Source: DYRB01 sp963802205
GTDB lineage: Bacteria; Pseudomonadota; Gammaproteobacteria; Chromatiales; Chromatiaceae
Assembly (NCBI GenBank): GCA_963802205.1
Contig: CAWDHW010000017.1
Coordinates: 1 to 64,000, forward strand
DNA length: 64,000 nt
Direction of reading: 5' to 3'
Part shown: piece by piece, positions 18,147 through 26,627 of the stretch
Layout: each line of letters opens with the position of its first letter
How positions within the stretch are numbered: the first letter of the stretch is position 1
The notes under the pieces: model-generated
What the model was told of the DNA's origin: nothing
Databases searched by the model: none
The model's input: only the letters and a program-made list of their open reading frames with translations
Position numbers and translations under genes: made by a program

Positions 18147-18704
18147 ATGCGCCACAACGAATATTCGGCCCCAACGGTCCGGCCTTGGGTATTGGCCCTG
18201 GCCCTGGTTCTGCCGATCGCCTGTGCCGGGGAGGCCGAGCACCGCTCCCACGGGGCCCATGCCCACGGCCTGGCGAGGCTCGACCTGGCGGTAGAGGGGG
18301 GGCTGGTTCTGATCGGGCTTGAGAGCCCGGCGGCCAACATCGTCGGCTTCGAGCATGCACCGGCGAACCTGGAGGAGCGCGCCACCCTGGAAGGTGCCAT
18401 CGCCAGCCTCAAGGACGGAGCACGGCTGTTCCGCTTGCCGCCGGGGGCCATGTGCCACCTCGTCGAGGCAGTGGTAGAGACGCCCTTGACCGGCCAGGCA
18501 GAGGGGGAGGCGGGCGCTGAGGCCCATGCCGACATCGACGCCGAGTACCGTTTCGAGTGCGCCGAGCCGGACCGGCTGGTCCACATAGAATTGGGGCTGT
18601 TTGAGGTATTCCCGGCCACTCTGAGCCTGCAAGTCCAGTTCGTCGGGCCCAAGGGCCAGGGCGCCGCGGAGTTGACGGCGGCGAGCCCGGTGTTGCGGTT
18701 CTGA
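18147..18704 (+). CDS. zrgA: ZrgA family zinc uptake protein (DUF2796)
   Basis: 185 residues with a signal peptide (ALALVLPIACAGEA) and a His-rich start of the mature protein (HRSHGAHAHGLARLDLAVEG), followed by NIVGFEHAP. A second His/Ala patch (EAGAEAHADIDAEYRFEC) is central. DUF2796 proteins are periplasmic and belong to zinc-starvation (Zur) regulons, as in Vibrio ZrgA and the Pseudomonas PA4063 group. It lies 36 bases after znuA and before zur, consistent with one zinc operon. Confidence 0.85.
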   Translation: MRHNEYSAPTVRPWVLALALVLPIACAGEAEHRSHGAHAHGLARLDLAVEGGLVLIGLESPAANIVGFEHAPANLEERATLEGAIASLKDGARLFRLPPGAMCHLVEAVVETPLTGQAEGEAGAEAHADIDAEYRFECAEPDRLVHIELGLFEVFPATLSLQVQFVGPKGQGAAELTAASPVLRF

Positions 18705-18727
18705 CAGCACACAATCAGGCGGCGCGC

Positions 18728-19219
18728 ATGGATTCAGAAACTCCGGTGCTGACCCAAGCCATGGCGCGGGCGGAGGCCCTGTGCAACGGGCGCGGTGCGC
18801 GTTTGACCGACCAGCGTCGTCAGGTGCTTGAGATCGTCTGCCGTGCGGAGCGCCCGATCGGCGCATACGAAATCCTCGATGCGATGCGTGCCGATGTGCG
18901 CAAGGCAGCCCCGACGATGGTCTATCGGGCCTTGGATTTCCTTCTGGAGCAGGGCCTTATTCATCGCCTGGAGACGCTGCACGCCTTCATCGGCTGTACC
19001 CACCCGGAACACCCGCACACCAGCCAGTTCCTGATCTGCACTGACTGCGGCGGGGTGCGCGAGCTGGAGGACGGATTCATCCAGTGCAGCCTGCACGAGG
19101 CGGCCGAACAGAGCGGCTTCGCCCCGCGGCGGCGGGTGGTGGAGGTCATCGGGACCTGCGCCAATTGTACCCGCAAGTCGGGCTCTGACCCGGTAGGCGA
19201 GCCGGGAGCGCTCAGGTGA
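18728..19219 (+). CDS. zur: Fur-family zinc uptake regulator Zur
   Basis: 163 residues. A winged helix (LTDQRRQVLEIVCRAERPIG, AYEILDAMRADVRKAAPTMVYRAL split over the recognition helix) precedes the metal-binding dimerisation domain with CTDCGG and the C-terminal CANC pair forming the structural zinc site. Linkage to znuA and zrgA supports Zur rather than Fur. Its stop overlaps the GTG of the ABC ATPase (GTGA), so it is expressed with the downstream transporter and probably autoregulated. Confidence 0.9.
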   Translation: MDSETPVLTQAMARAEALCNGRGARLTDQRRQVLEIVCRAERPIGAYEILDAMRADVRKAAPTMVYRALDFLLEQGLIHRLETLHAFIGCTHPEHPHTSQFLICTDCGGVRELEDGFIQCSLHEAAEQSGFAPRRRVVEVIGTCANCTRKSGSDPVGEPGALR

Positions 19220-19980
19220 AGGCCGCGAGGCCTGCCTCGGACGAGGCCCCGGATCAGCCACCGGATCAGGCCCAGACCCCGGTCATCGCCATCCGCGACC
19301 TGGCCTTCCGCTGGGGACCCGAGTCCCCGGTGGTCCTGGCCCTGAATGCCCTGGACGTGGCCCCCGGGGAGCGCGTCTTTATCGAAGGGCCGAGCGGGAG
19401 CGGCAAGAGCACCCTGTTGAGCCTGTTGGCCGCGGTGGCCAGGCCCGTCAATGGGCAGGTTCGCGTCTTGGGCCAGGATCTGGAGGGGCTCGGTGCGGGA
19501 GCGCGCGACCGCTTCCGCGCCGATCACGTCGGCTACATCTTCCAGATGTTCAATCTGATCCCTTATCTCTCCATGGTGGAGAACGTCCTGCTCCCGGCGC
19601 GCTTCTCCCGGCGCCGGCGGGACCGCGCCCTGGTGCGTACCGGGTCCCTGGAGGCGGAGGCCCTGCGCCTGCTGGGGCATCTGGATATGGACGACCCCGA
19701 ACTGCGGGCACGCCCCGTCACGGCGTTGAGCGTGGGCCAACAGCAGCGGGTGGCCGCCGCCCGTGCCCTGCTTGGGTCCCCGGCGCTTCTCATCGCCGAC
19801 GAGCCGACCTCGGCCCTGGACGCCGACCGCCGCGAGTCCTTCGTCCGACTGTTGTTCGAGGAATGCCGGGAGGCACGCGCGACCCTGGTCTTCGTCAGCC
19901 ACGACGCCACCCTGGAGGGTCTGTTCGACCGGACCATCCGCCTGGCCGCCATCAACCGCGCAGCAAAGCGCCGGGCCTGA
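19216..19980 (+). CDS. ABC transporter ATP-binding protein (MacB/LolD type)
   Basis: 254 residues with an unusual acidic, Pro-rich N-terminal leader of about 25 residues. Walker A (GPSGSGKST), the signature LSVGQQQRVAAARAL (a variant of LSGGQ) and Walker B (LLIADEPTSALD) are intact. It pairs with the FtsX-type permease 5 bases downstream. In Pseudomonas the equivalent PA4064-PA4065 pair is Zur-regulated next to DUF2796 and DUF3299 genes, so a role in zinc-starvation envelope physiology is likely. Substrate unknown. Confidence 0.88.
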   Translation: MKAARPASDEAPDQPPDQAQTPVIAIRDLAFRWGPESPVVLALNALDVAPGERVFIEGPSGSGKSTLLSLLAAVARPVNGQVRVLGQDLEGLGAGARDRFRADHVGYIFQMFNLIPYLSMVENVLLPARFSRRRRDRALVRTGSLEAEALRLLGHLDMDDPELRARPVTALSVGQQQRVAAARALLGSPALLIADEPTSALDADRRESFVRLLFEECREARATLVFVSHDATLEGLFDRTIRLAAINRAAKRRA

Positions 19981-19984
19981 CGCC

Positions 19985-21244
19985 ATGCCCATCCTCATGC
20001 TGGCCTGGAAGAGCCTGTGGAATCGCCGCTTCACCGCGGCCCTGACCCTGGCTTCGATTGCCATGAGCGTGGCCCTGTTGATCGGGGTAGAGCGGGTGCG
20101 CACGCAGACCCGGGCCAGCTTCGCCAGCACCATCTCGGGGACCGACCTCATCGTCGGGGCCCGCAGCGGTGGCGTCCAACTCCTGCTCTATACGGTCTTT
20201 CGCATCGGAAATCCCACCAACAACCTGTCCTGGAAGAGCCTCCAGGACATCGCCGCCCTGCCCAAGGTCGCCTGGACGGTGCCGCTGTCCCTGGGTGACT
20301 CCCATCGCGGCTACCGCGTGCTGGGCACCACCACGGGCTTTTTCGAGCACTACCGCTTTGCCCGCGACCGGGGCCTGACCTTCACCGCGGGCGGGCCCTT
20401 CGCCGATCTCTACGACGCGGTCCTCGGGGCCGAGGTGGCGGAGCGCCTGGGCTATCGCATCGGCGACCCCATCGTGGTCGCACACGGGGCCGGCGACGTG
20501 AGCTTTGCACGCCACGACGACAAGCCCTTCCGCGTCGCCGGCATCCTTCGCCGTACCGGGACCCCGGTGGACCGCACCCTGCATGTGAGCCTCGAGGCCA
20601 TCGAGGCGATTCATGCCGACTGGCAGGGCGGGGCGCCGGTCCCGGGGGCCAAGGTCTCCGCCGATGGCGCCCGCGCCCTGGACCTGACCCCCAAGGCGGT
20701 CACCGCGGCCCTGGTGGGGCTCAGGTCCAAGGTCGCCACCTTCCAGGTCCAGCGTGCGGTCAACGATTACCGACAGGAGCCGCTGACCGCGATCCTGCCC
20801 GGGGTGGCCCTGGCCGAGCTTTGGGGTCTGATGGGGGTGGCGGAGAACGCCCTGCTGGTGGTGTCCGCCTGCGTGGTGGTGGTGGGGCTGTTCGGGATGC
20901 TCGCGGTGCTGCTCGCCGGGCTCAACGAGCGGCGCCGGGAGCTTGCCATCCTGCGCTCGGTCGGGGCCAGACCCGGACACCTCTTCGGCCTGATTATGGG
21001 TGAGGCCCTGTGCCTGACCGGGCTGGGGATCGGCGTGGGGCTCGGGCTCCTGTATCTGCTCCTGGCCCTGGCCAGGCCACTGGTGGAGGCCCGCTACGGG
21101 ATCTGGCTGGGGCTGGGCGGCCTGTCCGGCTATGAGGCCGGCTTGCTCGGCGCCGTGATCCTGGCGGGCGCCTTGGCGGGGTCCATCCCGGCCTGGCGGG
21201 CCTACCGCCTGTCGCTGGCAGATGGGCTCTCTCCGCGGGTCTGA
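19985..21244 (+). CDS. ABC transporter permease (FtsX/MacB type)
   Basis: 419 residues. One N-terminal helix (TAALTLASIAMSVALLIGV) is followed by a large periplasmic domain and three C-terminal helices with the FtsX motif (RRRELAILRSVGARPGHLFGL). This topology belongs to mechanotransmitting or lipoprotein-type ABC systems rather than importers. The conserved periplasmic DLIVGARSGGVQLLLYTVF stretch is typical of the Zur-linked subgroup. The ATG at 19985 follows the ATPase stop by 4 bases. Confidence 0.85.
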   Translation: MPILMLAWKSLWNRRFTAALTLASIAMSVALLIGVERVRTQTRASFASTISGTDLIVGARSGGVQLLLYTVFRIGNPTNNLSWKSLQDIAALPKVAWTVPLSLGDSHRGYRVLGTTTGFFEHYRFARDRGLTFTAGGPFADLYDAVLGAEVAERLGYRIGDPIVVAHGAGDVSFARHDDKPFRVAGILRRTGTPVDRTLHVSLEAIEAIHADWQGGAPVPGAKVSADGARALDLTPKAVTAALVGLRSKVATFQVQRAVNDYRQEPLTAILPGVALAELWGLMGVAENALLVVSACVVVVGLFGMLAVLLAGLNERRRELAILRSVGARPGHLFGLIMGEALCLTGLGIGVGLGLLYLLLALARPLVEARYGIWLGLGGLSGYEAGLLGAVILAGALAGSIPAWRAYRLSLADGLSPRV

Positions 21245-21313
21245 CGGGTCTGGGCCTCGTGCCCTACAATCGGGGACAATAGGTCCCAGTCTCAATCAGC
21301 AGTACCCATCACC

Positions 21314-21937
21314 ATGAACCCTATCGTCCAGACCGCCGCCGCCCTGATCTTAAGCATCGGCCTGCTAACCGCCTGTAGCGACGCCCCCGACTCCGAGACC
21401 GGCGACCGGGCGGCCGGGTCGGGCCAGACGACGCAGGTCGATACCGGGCCTGGAAACGCTGGCGACTTCACCGAGCTGGACTGGGAGGCCCTGATCCCTC
21501 CGGAGTGGCGCCCGGACAAGCTCATGGCGGATTACAAGGTGGACGACCTGGCGGACGACGACCCCCGCGCTCAGGAGTTGATGGAGAAGCTCCAGGGCTT
21601 GTGGCAGCAGGCCCCTGTGGTCCCTGATCTGGACGGGCAACGGGTCCGGCTGCCGGGATTCGTGGTTCCGCTGGAGGCGGATGCACAGACCATGGCGGAG
21701 TTCCTGCTGGTGCCCTACTACGGGGCCTGCATCCATGTCCCCCCGCCGCCGGCCAATCAGACGGTGCATGTGGTCACCGCCAAGGGTGGGGAATACCACG
21801 GCGGGCTCTTCGATACCGTCTGGGTCAATGGAACCCTCAAGGTCGAACGCCTTTCCAGCGAGTTGGGCGACGCCGGCTACCGGATCGACGCGGTCCTGGT
21901 GGAGCCCTACGAGGGAGAACCTGGGGTCGGGCTGTGA
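21314..21937 (+). CDS. DUF3299 lipoprotein of the zinc operon
   Basis: 207 residues with a lipoprotein signal (SIGLLTAC, Cys about residue 20). The mature part has the DUF3299 core: LDWEALIPPEW, VRLPGFVVPLE, EFLLVPYYGACIHVPPPPAN, and YHGGLFDTVWVNGTL. The Cys-x-His pair (GACIHVPPPPANQ) is invariant in the family and may bind metal; this is inference. It ends the set shared with Pseudomonas PA4063-PA4066 and overlaps the next small gene by GTGA. Confidence 0.82.
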   Translation: MNPIVQTAAALILSIGLLTACSDAPDSETGDRAAGSGQTTQVDTGPGNAGDFTELDWEALIPPEWRPDKLMADYKVDDLADDDPRAQELMEKLQGLWQQAPVVPDLDGQRVRLPGFVVPLEADAQTMAEFLLVPYYGACIHVPPPPANQTVHVVTAKGGEYHGGLFDTVWVNGTLKVERLSSELGDAGYRIDAVLVEPYEGEPGVGL

Positions 21938-22287
21938 CCCAGGGGTTCGGCGCCCGACTGGCGTCCTGGGCACGGCTCTCCCTGGTCTTGGCCACGGGCG
22001 TCGGGTATGGCGGCCAGGTCTGCGCCGCCGGGCCCTCCACCTCCTGCCACATCCACCCGCCCCAGCGGTCGGCGGGGGAGGAAACCCCGGCCGCCATCGT
22101 AGGCCCCTTCTCCCTGCTCGCGGACTGCCAGGCCGCTCGGGCGAGTCTCTTTGGCGAACTGGGTCGTTGCCACTGCACCACTGGATTCAGCCAAGGCTGG
22201 GCGAGCACGGGTGGTCAGGCTCCGGCATCGGGGCCTGACTCTGCACCCGCGGCACCTGGGCCCCGGCGGGATGGTGCCTTGCCCTAG
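21934..22287 (+). CDS. Small Cys-containing exported protein, unknown
   Basis: 117 residues, starting with GTG at 21934 inside the DUF3299 stop (GTGA), which argues for translational coupling. A signal peptide is likely (LASWARLSLVLATGVGYGG, cleavage near VCAAG). The mature part has a CHIHP motif, a later DCQAARASLFGELGRCHC segment and a low-complexity Gly/Ala/Pro tail. Two of the five Cys flank single residues (CHC), as in metal or disulfide sites. I do not recognise a family. Position in a Zur operon suggests envelope metal handling, but this is inference. Confidence 0.5.
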   Translation: MTQGFGARLASWARLSLVLATGVGYGGQVCAAGPSTSCHIHPPQRSAGEETPAAIVGPFSLLADCQAARASLFGELGRCHCTTGFSQGWASTGGQAPASGPDSAPAAPGPRRDGALP

Positions 22288-22350
22288 GCCCCCATGGGGG
22301 CTGCCTGCGGCCGCGATTGGCCCTCTCGGCTGCGCGTTTTCTGGTTGCGG

Positions 22351-23046
22351 TCAGGCTGGTCCTGGGGGACGGCGGTCGGCCAGCCCGGTCAGGTCCCACA
22401 AGGCCGCGACCTCGGTGCGTAGGGCGGCGACCTGCACCTCCAGGGTGGCGATGCGCTCATCCCGCGCATCTTGGCGGGCGGAGACGGGTTGCACGGCCGG
22501 GTCTTTGCCGGAGACAAGCGCCTCCTGCTGAGGAATGCCGCACAGGAGGTGGGCGAAGCGATCCTCCCGTTTGCCCGGGAGGCGGGTGACCAGTGGGTCG
22601 CTGCGCTCGCCGAGGCGCCGCACCACTTCCGCCACCGCCGGCAGATCCGCGAACTCCGCCATGCGTCCAGTGTTGGTGCGCAACTCCCCGAGGGTCTGGG
22701 GCCCACGCAGCATCAGCGTGCACAGCACGGCCTGCTCCTGGCGGTCGAGGTGAAAGTGCGACGCCATCTTGTGGTCGTAGCGCTCGGTGCGCCCGGCGAA
22801 GCTGGCGTAGACCAGGTTTCGGTCGCGCAGGGTGTTTACCACATGCCCGACCTCACCGACCTCCAGGTTCATGACCGGATCGCGGCTGGTCTTTTGGTTG
22901 CAGGCCAGGACCAGGGCATTGAGGGTCAAGGGGTATTGGTCGGGGGTGGTGCGCTGCTTCTCCATGAGGCCGGCCAGGATACGGGCCTCGATCGGGGAAA
23001 GTTGGGGCTCGGTGTCTTTGTGGATGGTTTCGGTCTCTGTGGTCAT
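22351..23046 (-). CDS. yceH: YceH family protein (DUF480)
   Basis: 231 residues forming two winged-helix-like units: LSPIEARILAGLMEKQRTTP then QYPLTLNALVLACNQKTSRD, and QAVLCTLMLRGPQTLGELRT. The C-terminus is a coiled-coil-like stretch (RIATLEVQVAALRTEVAALWDL). The family is widespread in proteobacteria; its function is unknown, with nucleic-acid binding suggested only by fold. A single gene convergent with the zinc operon. Confidence 0.92.
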   Translation of the reverse strand: MTTETETIHKDTEPQLSPIEARILAGLMEKQRTTPDQYPLTLNALVLACNQKTSRDPVMNLEVGEVGHVVNTLRDRNLVYASFAGRTERYDHKMASHFHLDRQEQAVLCTLMLRGPQTLGELRTNTGRMAEFADLPAVAEVVRRLGERSDPLVTRLPGKREDRFAHLLCGIPQQEALVSGKDPAVQPVSARQDARDERIATLEVQVAALRTEVAALWDLTGLADRRPPGPA

Positions 23047-23317
23047 CTCTGCGGCTCCTGCTCGGGACGAAACCCCAGGGCGACCTCGCCTTGCTATCGG
23101 GGCTTGGGACTGGACGCCAATCCTACCAAGAAGTCCGCAGCGGCAGGACCTGAGTCCGGCCCTATGCCGGGCGGGGCACGCGCCCCGTCCGGAACGTCTT
23201 GATGTTTCCGCGAAGCCATCGAATAGCCTGAAACACCGAATCTTCAGGACGGTGTTGCAAACCCCTGCCCGTTGAGGGGTTCACCGATGGCTGATGCGGT
23301 CCCGTCTCTGGGCGCAA

Positions 23318-24964
23318 TCAGGTTCGATGCCGCAGAAAATACTCCAGCAGGGTTTGGGTGGAGCTGTCGTGGGGACAACTCACACGACCGTCTTCGATCT
23401 CTCTGAGGATGACCGAGGCGAGCTGTTTGCCCAGCTCCACGCCCCACTGATCGTAGGAGTTGACCCCCCAGACCACGCCCTGGACGAAGATGCGGTGCTC
23501 GTACATGGCCACCAGTGCCCCCAGGGTGCGCGGCGTGAGGCGCTCCATCAGAATACTGTTGGTGGGGCGGTTGCCGGGAAAGGTGCGGTGGGGTGCCAGT
23601 TCCGCGGCGCGCTCCGGGCTTATGCCCTCCGCCTCCATCTCGGCCAGCGCCTCCCCCTCGGTCCGCCCGCGCATTAGGGCCTCGGTCTGAGCGAAGAAGT
23701 TGGCCATGAGCTTGGCGTGGTGATCCCCCACGGGATTTTGACTGTGGATGGGGGCGATGAAATCCGAGGGGATCATCTGGGTTCCCTGGTGGATGAGCTG
23801 GTAGAAGGCGTGCTGGCCGTCGGTGCCAGGCTCGCCCCAGACCACCGGACCCGTGGTGTATTCCACCGCTACCCCGTCGCGGGTGACGCGCTTGCCGTTG
23901 CTCTCCATGTCCCCCTGTTGCAGATAGGCGGCGAGCCGGCCCAGGTACTGGTCGTAGGGCAGCACGGCATGGGTACGGGCACCGGCGAAGTTGGCATACC
24001 AGACCCCGATGAGGGCGAGGATGGCGGGTAGGTTTTCGTTCAACGCGGCGCTGCGGAAGTGCTCGTCCATGTCGTGGGCACCGGCGAGGAGTTCGCAGAA
24101 GTTCTCGTAACCGATGGCGAGCGCGATGGGCAGCCCGATGGCGGACCACAGCGAGTAGCGCCCGCCGACCCAGTCCCAGAAGCCGAACATGTGGTTGGTG
24201 TCGATGCCGAAGGCGGCCACGCGCGCGGCGCTGGTGGACACCGCAACGAAGTGGTCGGAGACCGCCGCCGTGTCGCGCAGGGCCGCGATCAGCCAGTCGC
24301 GGGCGCTGTGGGCGTTGGTCATGGTCTCCTGGGTGGTGAAGGTCTTGGAGGCGACCACGAACAGGGTGGTGGCAGGGTTAAGGTGGCGGATGGTCTCCGC
24401 CAGGTGGGTGCCGTCCACGTTGGAGACGAAGTGGACCCGTAACTCCGGCGACTGATAGGGCTTGAGGGCCTCGCACACCATGAGCGGCCCCAGGTTGGAC
24501 CCGCCGATGCCGATGTTGACCACGTCAGTGATGCGTTCCCCGGTGTAGCCGCGCCACTCGCCACTGCGCACCTGGCGTGTGAAGGCCTCCATCTGCGCCA
24601 GGACGGCATTGATCTGGGGCATCACGTCATGGCCATCGACGAAGATGGGCCGGTTGGAGCGGTTGCGCAGGGCCACATGCAGGACGGCTCGATCCTCGGT
24701 GTTGTTGATGTGGTCGCCGGCAAACATGCGCCGGATCCAGCCCTGGAGGTCCACCGCTCCGGCCAGCTCGAATAGCAGTCCGAGGGTTTCCTGGGTGATG
24801 AGGTTCTTGGAGTAATCGACATGGAGCCCCGCCGCGTTCAGAGTCATCTCAAGGGGGCGGCGGGGATCCTGCTCGAACAGGTGGCGCAGGTGGACTTTGC
24901 CCATCTCCTGCCAGTGCTGTTCCAGGGCGCGCCAGGCGGCGGTGTGGTTGACGAGCGGGGTCAT
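23318..24964 (-). CDS. pgi: Glucose-6-phosphate isomerase
   Basis: 548 residues, standard bacterial length. It interconverts glucose 6-phosphate and fructose 6-phosphate. Substrate and catalytic motifs are complete: [37 protein letters not shown] with the catalytic Glu and His region, and the signature [18 protein letters not shown]. It lies 82 bases after zwf on the same strand, forming a zwf-pgi unit that sets the branch between glycolysis/gluconeogenesis and the oxidative pentose phosphate path. Confidence 0.97.
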   Translation of the reverse strand: MTPLVNHTAAWRALEQHWQEMGKVHLRHLFEQDPRRPLEMTLNAAGLHVDYSKNLITQETLGLLFELAGAVDLQGWIRRMFAGDHINNTEDRAVLHVALRNRSNRPIFVDGHDVMPQINAVLAQMEAFTRQVRSGEWRGYTGERITDVVNIGIGGSNLGPLMVCEALKPYQSPELRVHFVSNVDGTHLAETIRHLNPATTLFVVASKTFTTQETMTNAHSARDWLIAALRDTAAVSDHFVAVSTSAARVAAFGIDTNHMFGFWDWVGGRYSLWSAIGLPIALAIGYENFCELLAGAHDMDEHFRSAALNENLPAILALIGVWYANFAGARTHAVLPYDQYLGRLAAYLQQGDMESNGKRVTRDGVAVEYTTGPVVWGEPGTDGQHAFYQLIHQGTQMIPSDFIAPIHSQNPVGDHHAKLMANFFAQTEALMRGRTEGEALAEMEAEGISPERAAELAPHRTFPGNRPTNSILMERLTPRTLGALVAMYEHRIFVQGVVWGVNSYDQWGVELGKQLASVILREIEDGRVSCPHDSSTQTLLEYFLRHRT

Positions 24965-25046
24965 CGCGTACTCCTTAAGGGCTTGAGTTGTTCACGTCGC
25001 CGGTCGCGTGAGGCGGCCTCCGGCAGCGGGGCGAATGGGGTCGGAT

Positions 25047-26519
25047 CTAGCCGTCCAGGCCGTTGCGCCAGTCCTGGTCCTCGCGGTCGAACAGGCGGTT
25101 GGCCTCCGCCGGTCCCCAGGTCCCGGCTGGGTAGGTGTGGATGTAGTCGCGCTCCGTGGCCCAGAGCTTGAGTACGGGGTCCACCACCCGCCAGGCCCAA
25201 TTCACCTCATCGTAACGCAGGAATAGGGCGTGGTCGCCCTCGATGACGTCGAGGATCAGGGCCTCGTAGGCGTCGATCTGATCCGGGGCCAGGTTGCACG
25301 AGCTGGCGTCGAGGCGTTCGGTCTGGGTGCGTAGCTCCAGACCCGGCTGCTTGACCTGGATCTCCAGGCGCATGCACTCGCTGGGCTGAATGTTGAGCAA
25401 GATCCAGTTGGGTCTGAGGGACTCGATGGCGGTATAGCGGAAGAGCTGCTGCGGCGGGTGCTTGAAGCGGATGGCGATCAGCGACTGGGTGCGTTCCATG
25501 CGCTTTCCGGTACGCAGGTAGAAGGGGACACCACGCCAGCGCCAGTTGTCGATGTAGAGCTTCAGTGCAGCGTAGGTCTCGGTGCTGCTGTTATGCCCGA
25601 CCCCGGGCTCTTCGAGGTAGCCAGGCAGTTTGTCGGGTCCGACTTGCCCGCCGCGGTACTGGGCGCGGAAGGCATGGGCATGGACCGCCTCCCGCGGAAT
25701 GGGGCGGATGGAGCGCAGGACCTTGACCTTCTCGTCACGCAGGGCTTCGGAGTCCAGACACGGCGGTGGCTCCATGGCCACCAGGGTCAGAACCTGCAAC
25801 AGGTGGCTCTGAATCATGTCGCGCATGGCCCCGACCCCGTCGTAGAAACCCGCACGCTCCTCGATCCCTCGTGCCTCACTGTGGGAGATCTGCACATGAT
25901 CGATGTAGTTGCGATTCCAAAGGGGCTCCAGCAACAGGTTGGCAAAGCGGAAGACCAGGATGTTCTGGACCATGCTCTTGCCAAGGTAGTGGTCGATACG
26001 GTAGATCTGGTCCTCCCGGAAGTGGCGGTGCAGGCGCTCGTCCAGGATCTCCGCGCTTTCCAGGTCGTAGCCGAAGGGCTTTTCCACTACCAGGCGGGAC
26101 CACCCTGCCTGTTCCGCTTGCAGACCCTGGGTGGCCAGGTGCTGGGCCACGATGCCATAGTGGCCTGGGGCTATGGCGAGGTAGAAGATGCGGTTGGTGG
26201 GCAGTTCGGGAGTACTCAGGCGTTCGGCGAGGCGTGCGAAGCCAGATGGGTCCTCCAGATCGCCACTGACGAAGCCCAGGCGCTCGCCAAGGCGCTCCGC
26301 CACCGATGGGTCCAGATTCGCCCCGATGCGCTGGGTCAGCGTGGCACTGACCTCCTGGCGCCAGTCGGCGTCGGACCAATCGCGCCGGCCGAAGCCCAGG
26401 ATGCGCGTCTGGGGTGCCAGCCTGGCCGCCCTTTCGAGCTGGTAGAGGGCCGGTAACAGTTTGATTTTGGCGAGATTTCCCGTCGCGCCGAAGATCACGA
26501 GGGTACAGGCTTCGTTCAT
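25047..26519 (-). CDS. zwf: Glucose-6-phosphate 1-dehydrogenase
   Basis: 490 residues; the first NADPH-producing step of the oxidative pentose phosphate pathway. The Rossmann start ([20 protein letters not shown]) and the active-site motif [14 protein letters not shown] with catalytic His and Lys are intact. It is followed by pgi and is transcribed divergently from glgA, with a palindrome in the shared promoter region. The start is ATG at 26519; the GxTGDLA motif reads GATGNLA here. Confidence 0.97.
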   Translation of the reverse strand: MNEACTLVIFGATGNLAKIKLLPALYQLERAARLAPQTRILGFGRRDWSDADWRQEVSATLTQRIGANLDPSVAERLGERLGFVSGDLEDPSGFARLAERLSTPELPTNRIFYLAIAPGHYGIVAQHLATQGLQAEQAGWSRLVVEKPFGYDLESAEILDERLHRHFREDQIYRIDHYLGKSMVQNILVFRFANLLLEPLWNRNYIDHVQISHSEARGIEERAGFYDGVGAMRDMIQSHLLQVLTLVAMEPPPCLDSEALRDEKVKVLRSIRPIPREAVHAHAFRAQYRGGQVGPDKLPGYLEEPGVGHNSSTETYAALKLYIDNWRWRGVPFYLRTGKRMERTQSLIAIRFKHPPQQLFRYTAIESLRPNWILLNIQPSECMRLEIQVKQPGLELRTQTERLDASSCNLAPDQIDAYEALILDVIEGDHALFLRYDEVNWAWRVVDPVLKLWATERDYIHTYPAGTWGPAEANRLFDREDQDWRNGLDG

Positions 26520-26550
26520 CGGGAGCTATCTCCGGCGGATTGCCAGTGCA

Positions 26551-26565
26551 AAATTGTGATAATTT
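26551..26565. promoter_or_regulatory. Palindrome between zwf and glgA, candidate operator
   Basis: AAATT-GTGAT-AATTT is a perfect inverted repeat with a 5-base spacer, strikingly AT-rich for this genome. It lies 32 bases upstream of zwf and about 60 bases upstream of glgA, so one regulator could control both directions. I cannot match it to a named consensus. Confidence 0.4.
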
Positions 26566-26627
26566 GGTCACCCCGCCCGCGCGAAGTCGCGCCGGCTCAA
26601 TTCCCAGCGCGATGTCCAGAGGCAGCC

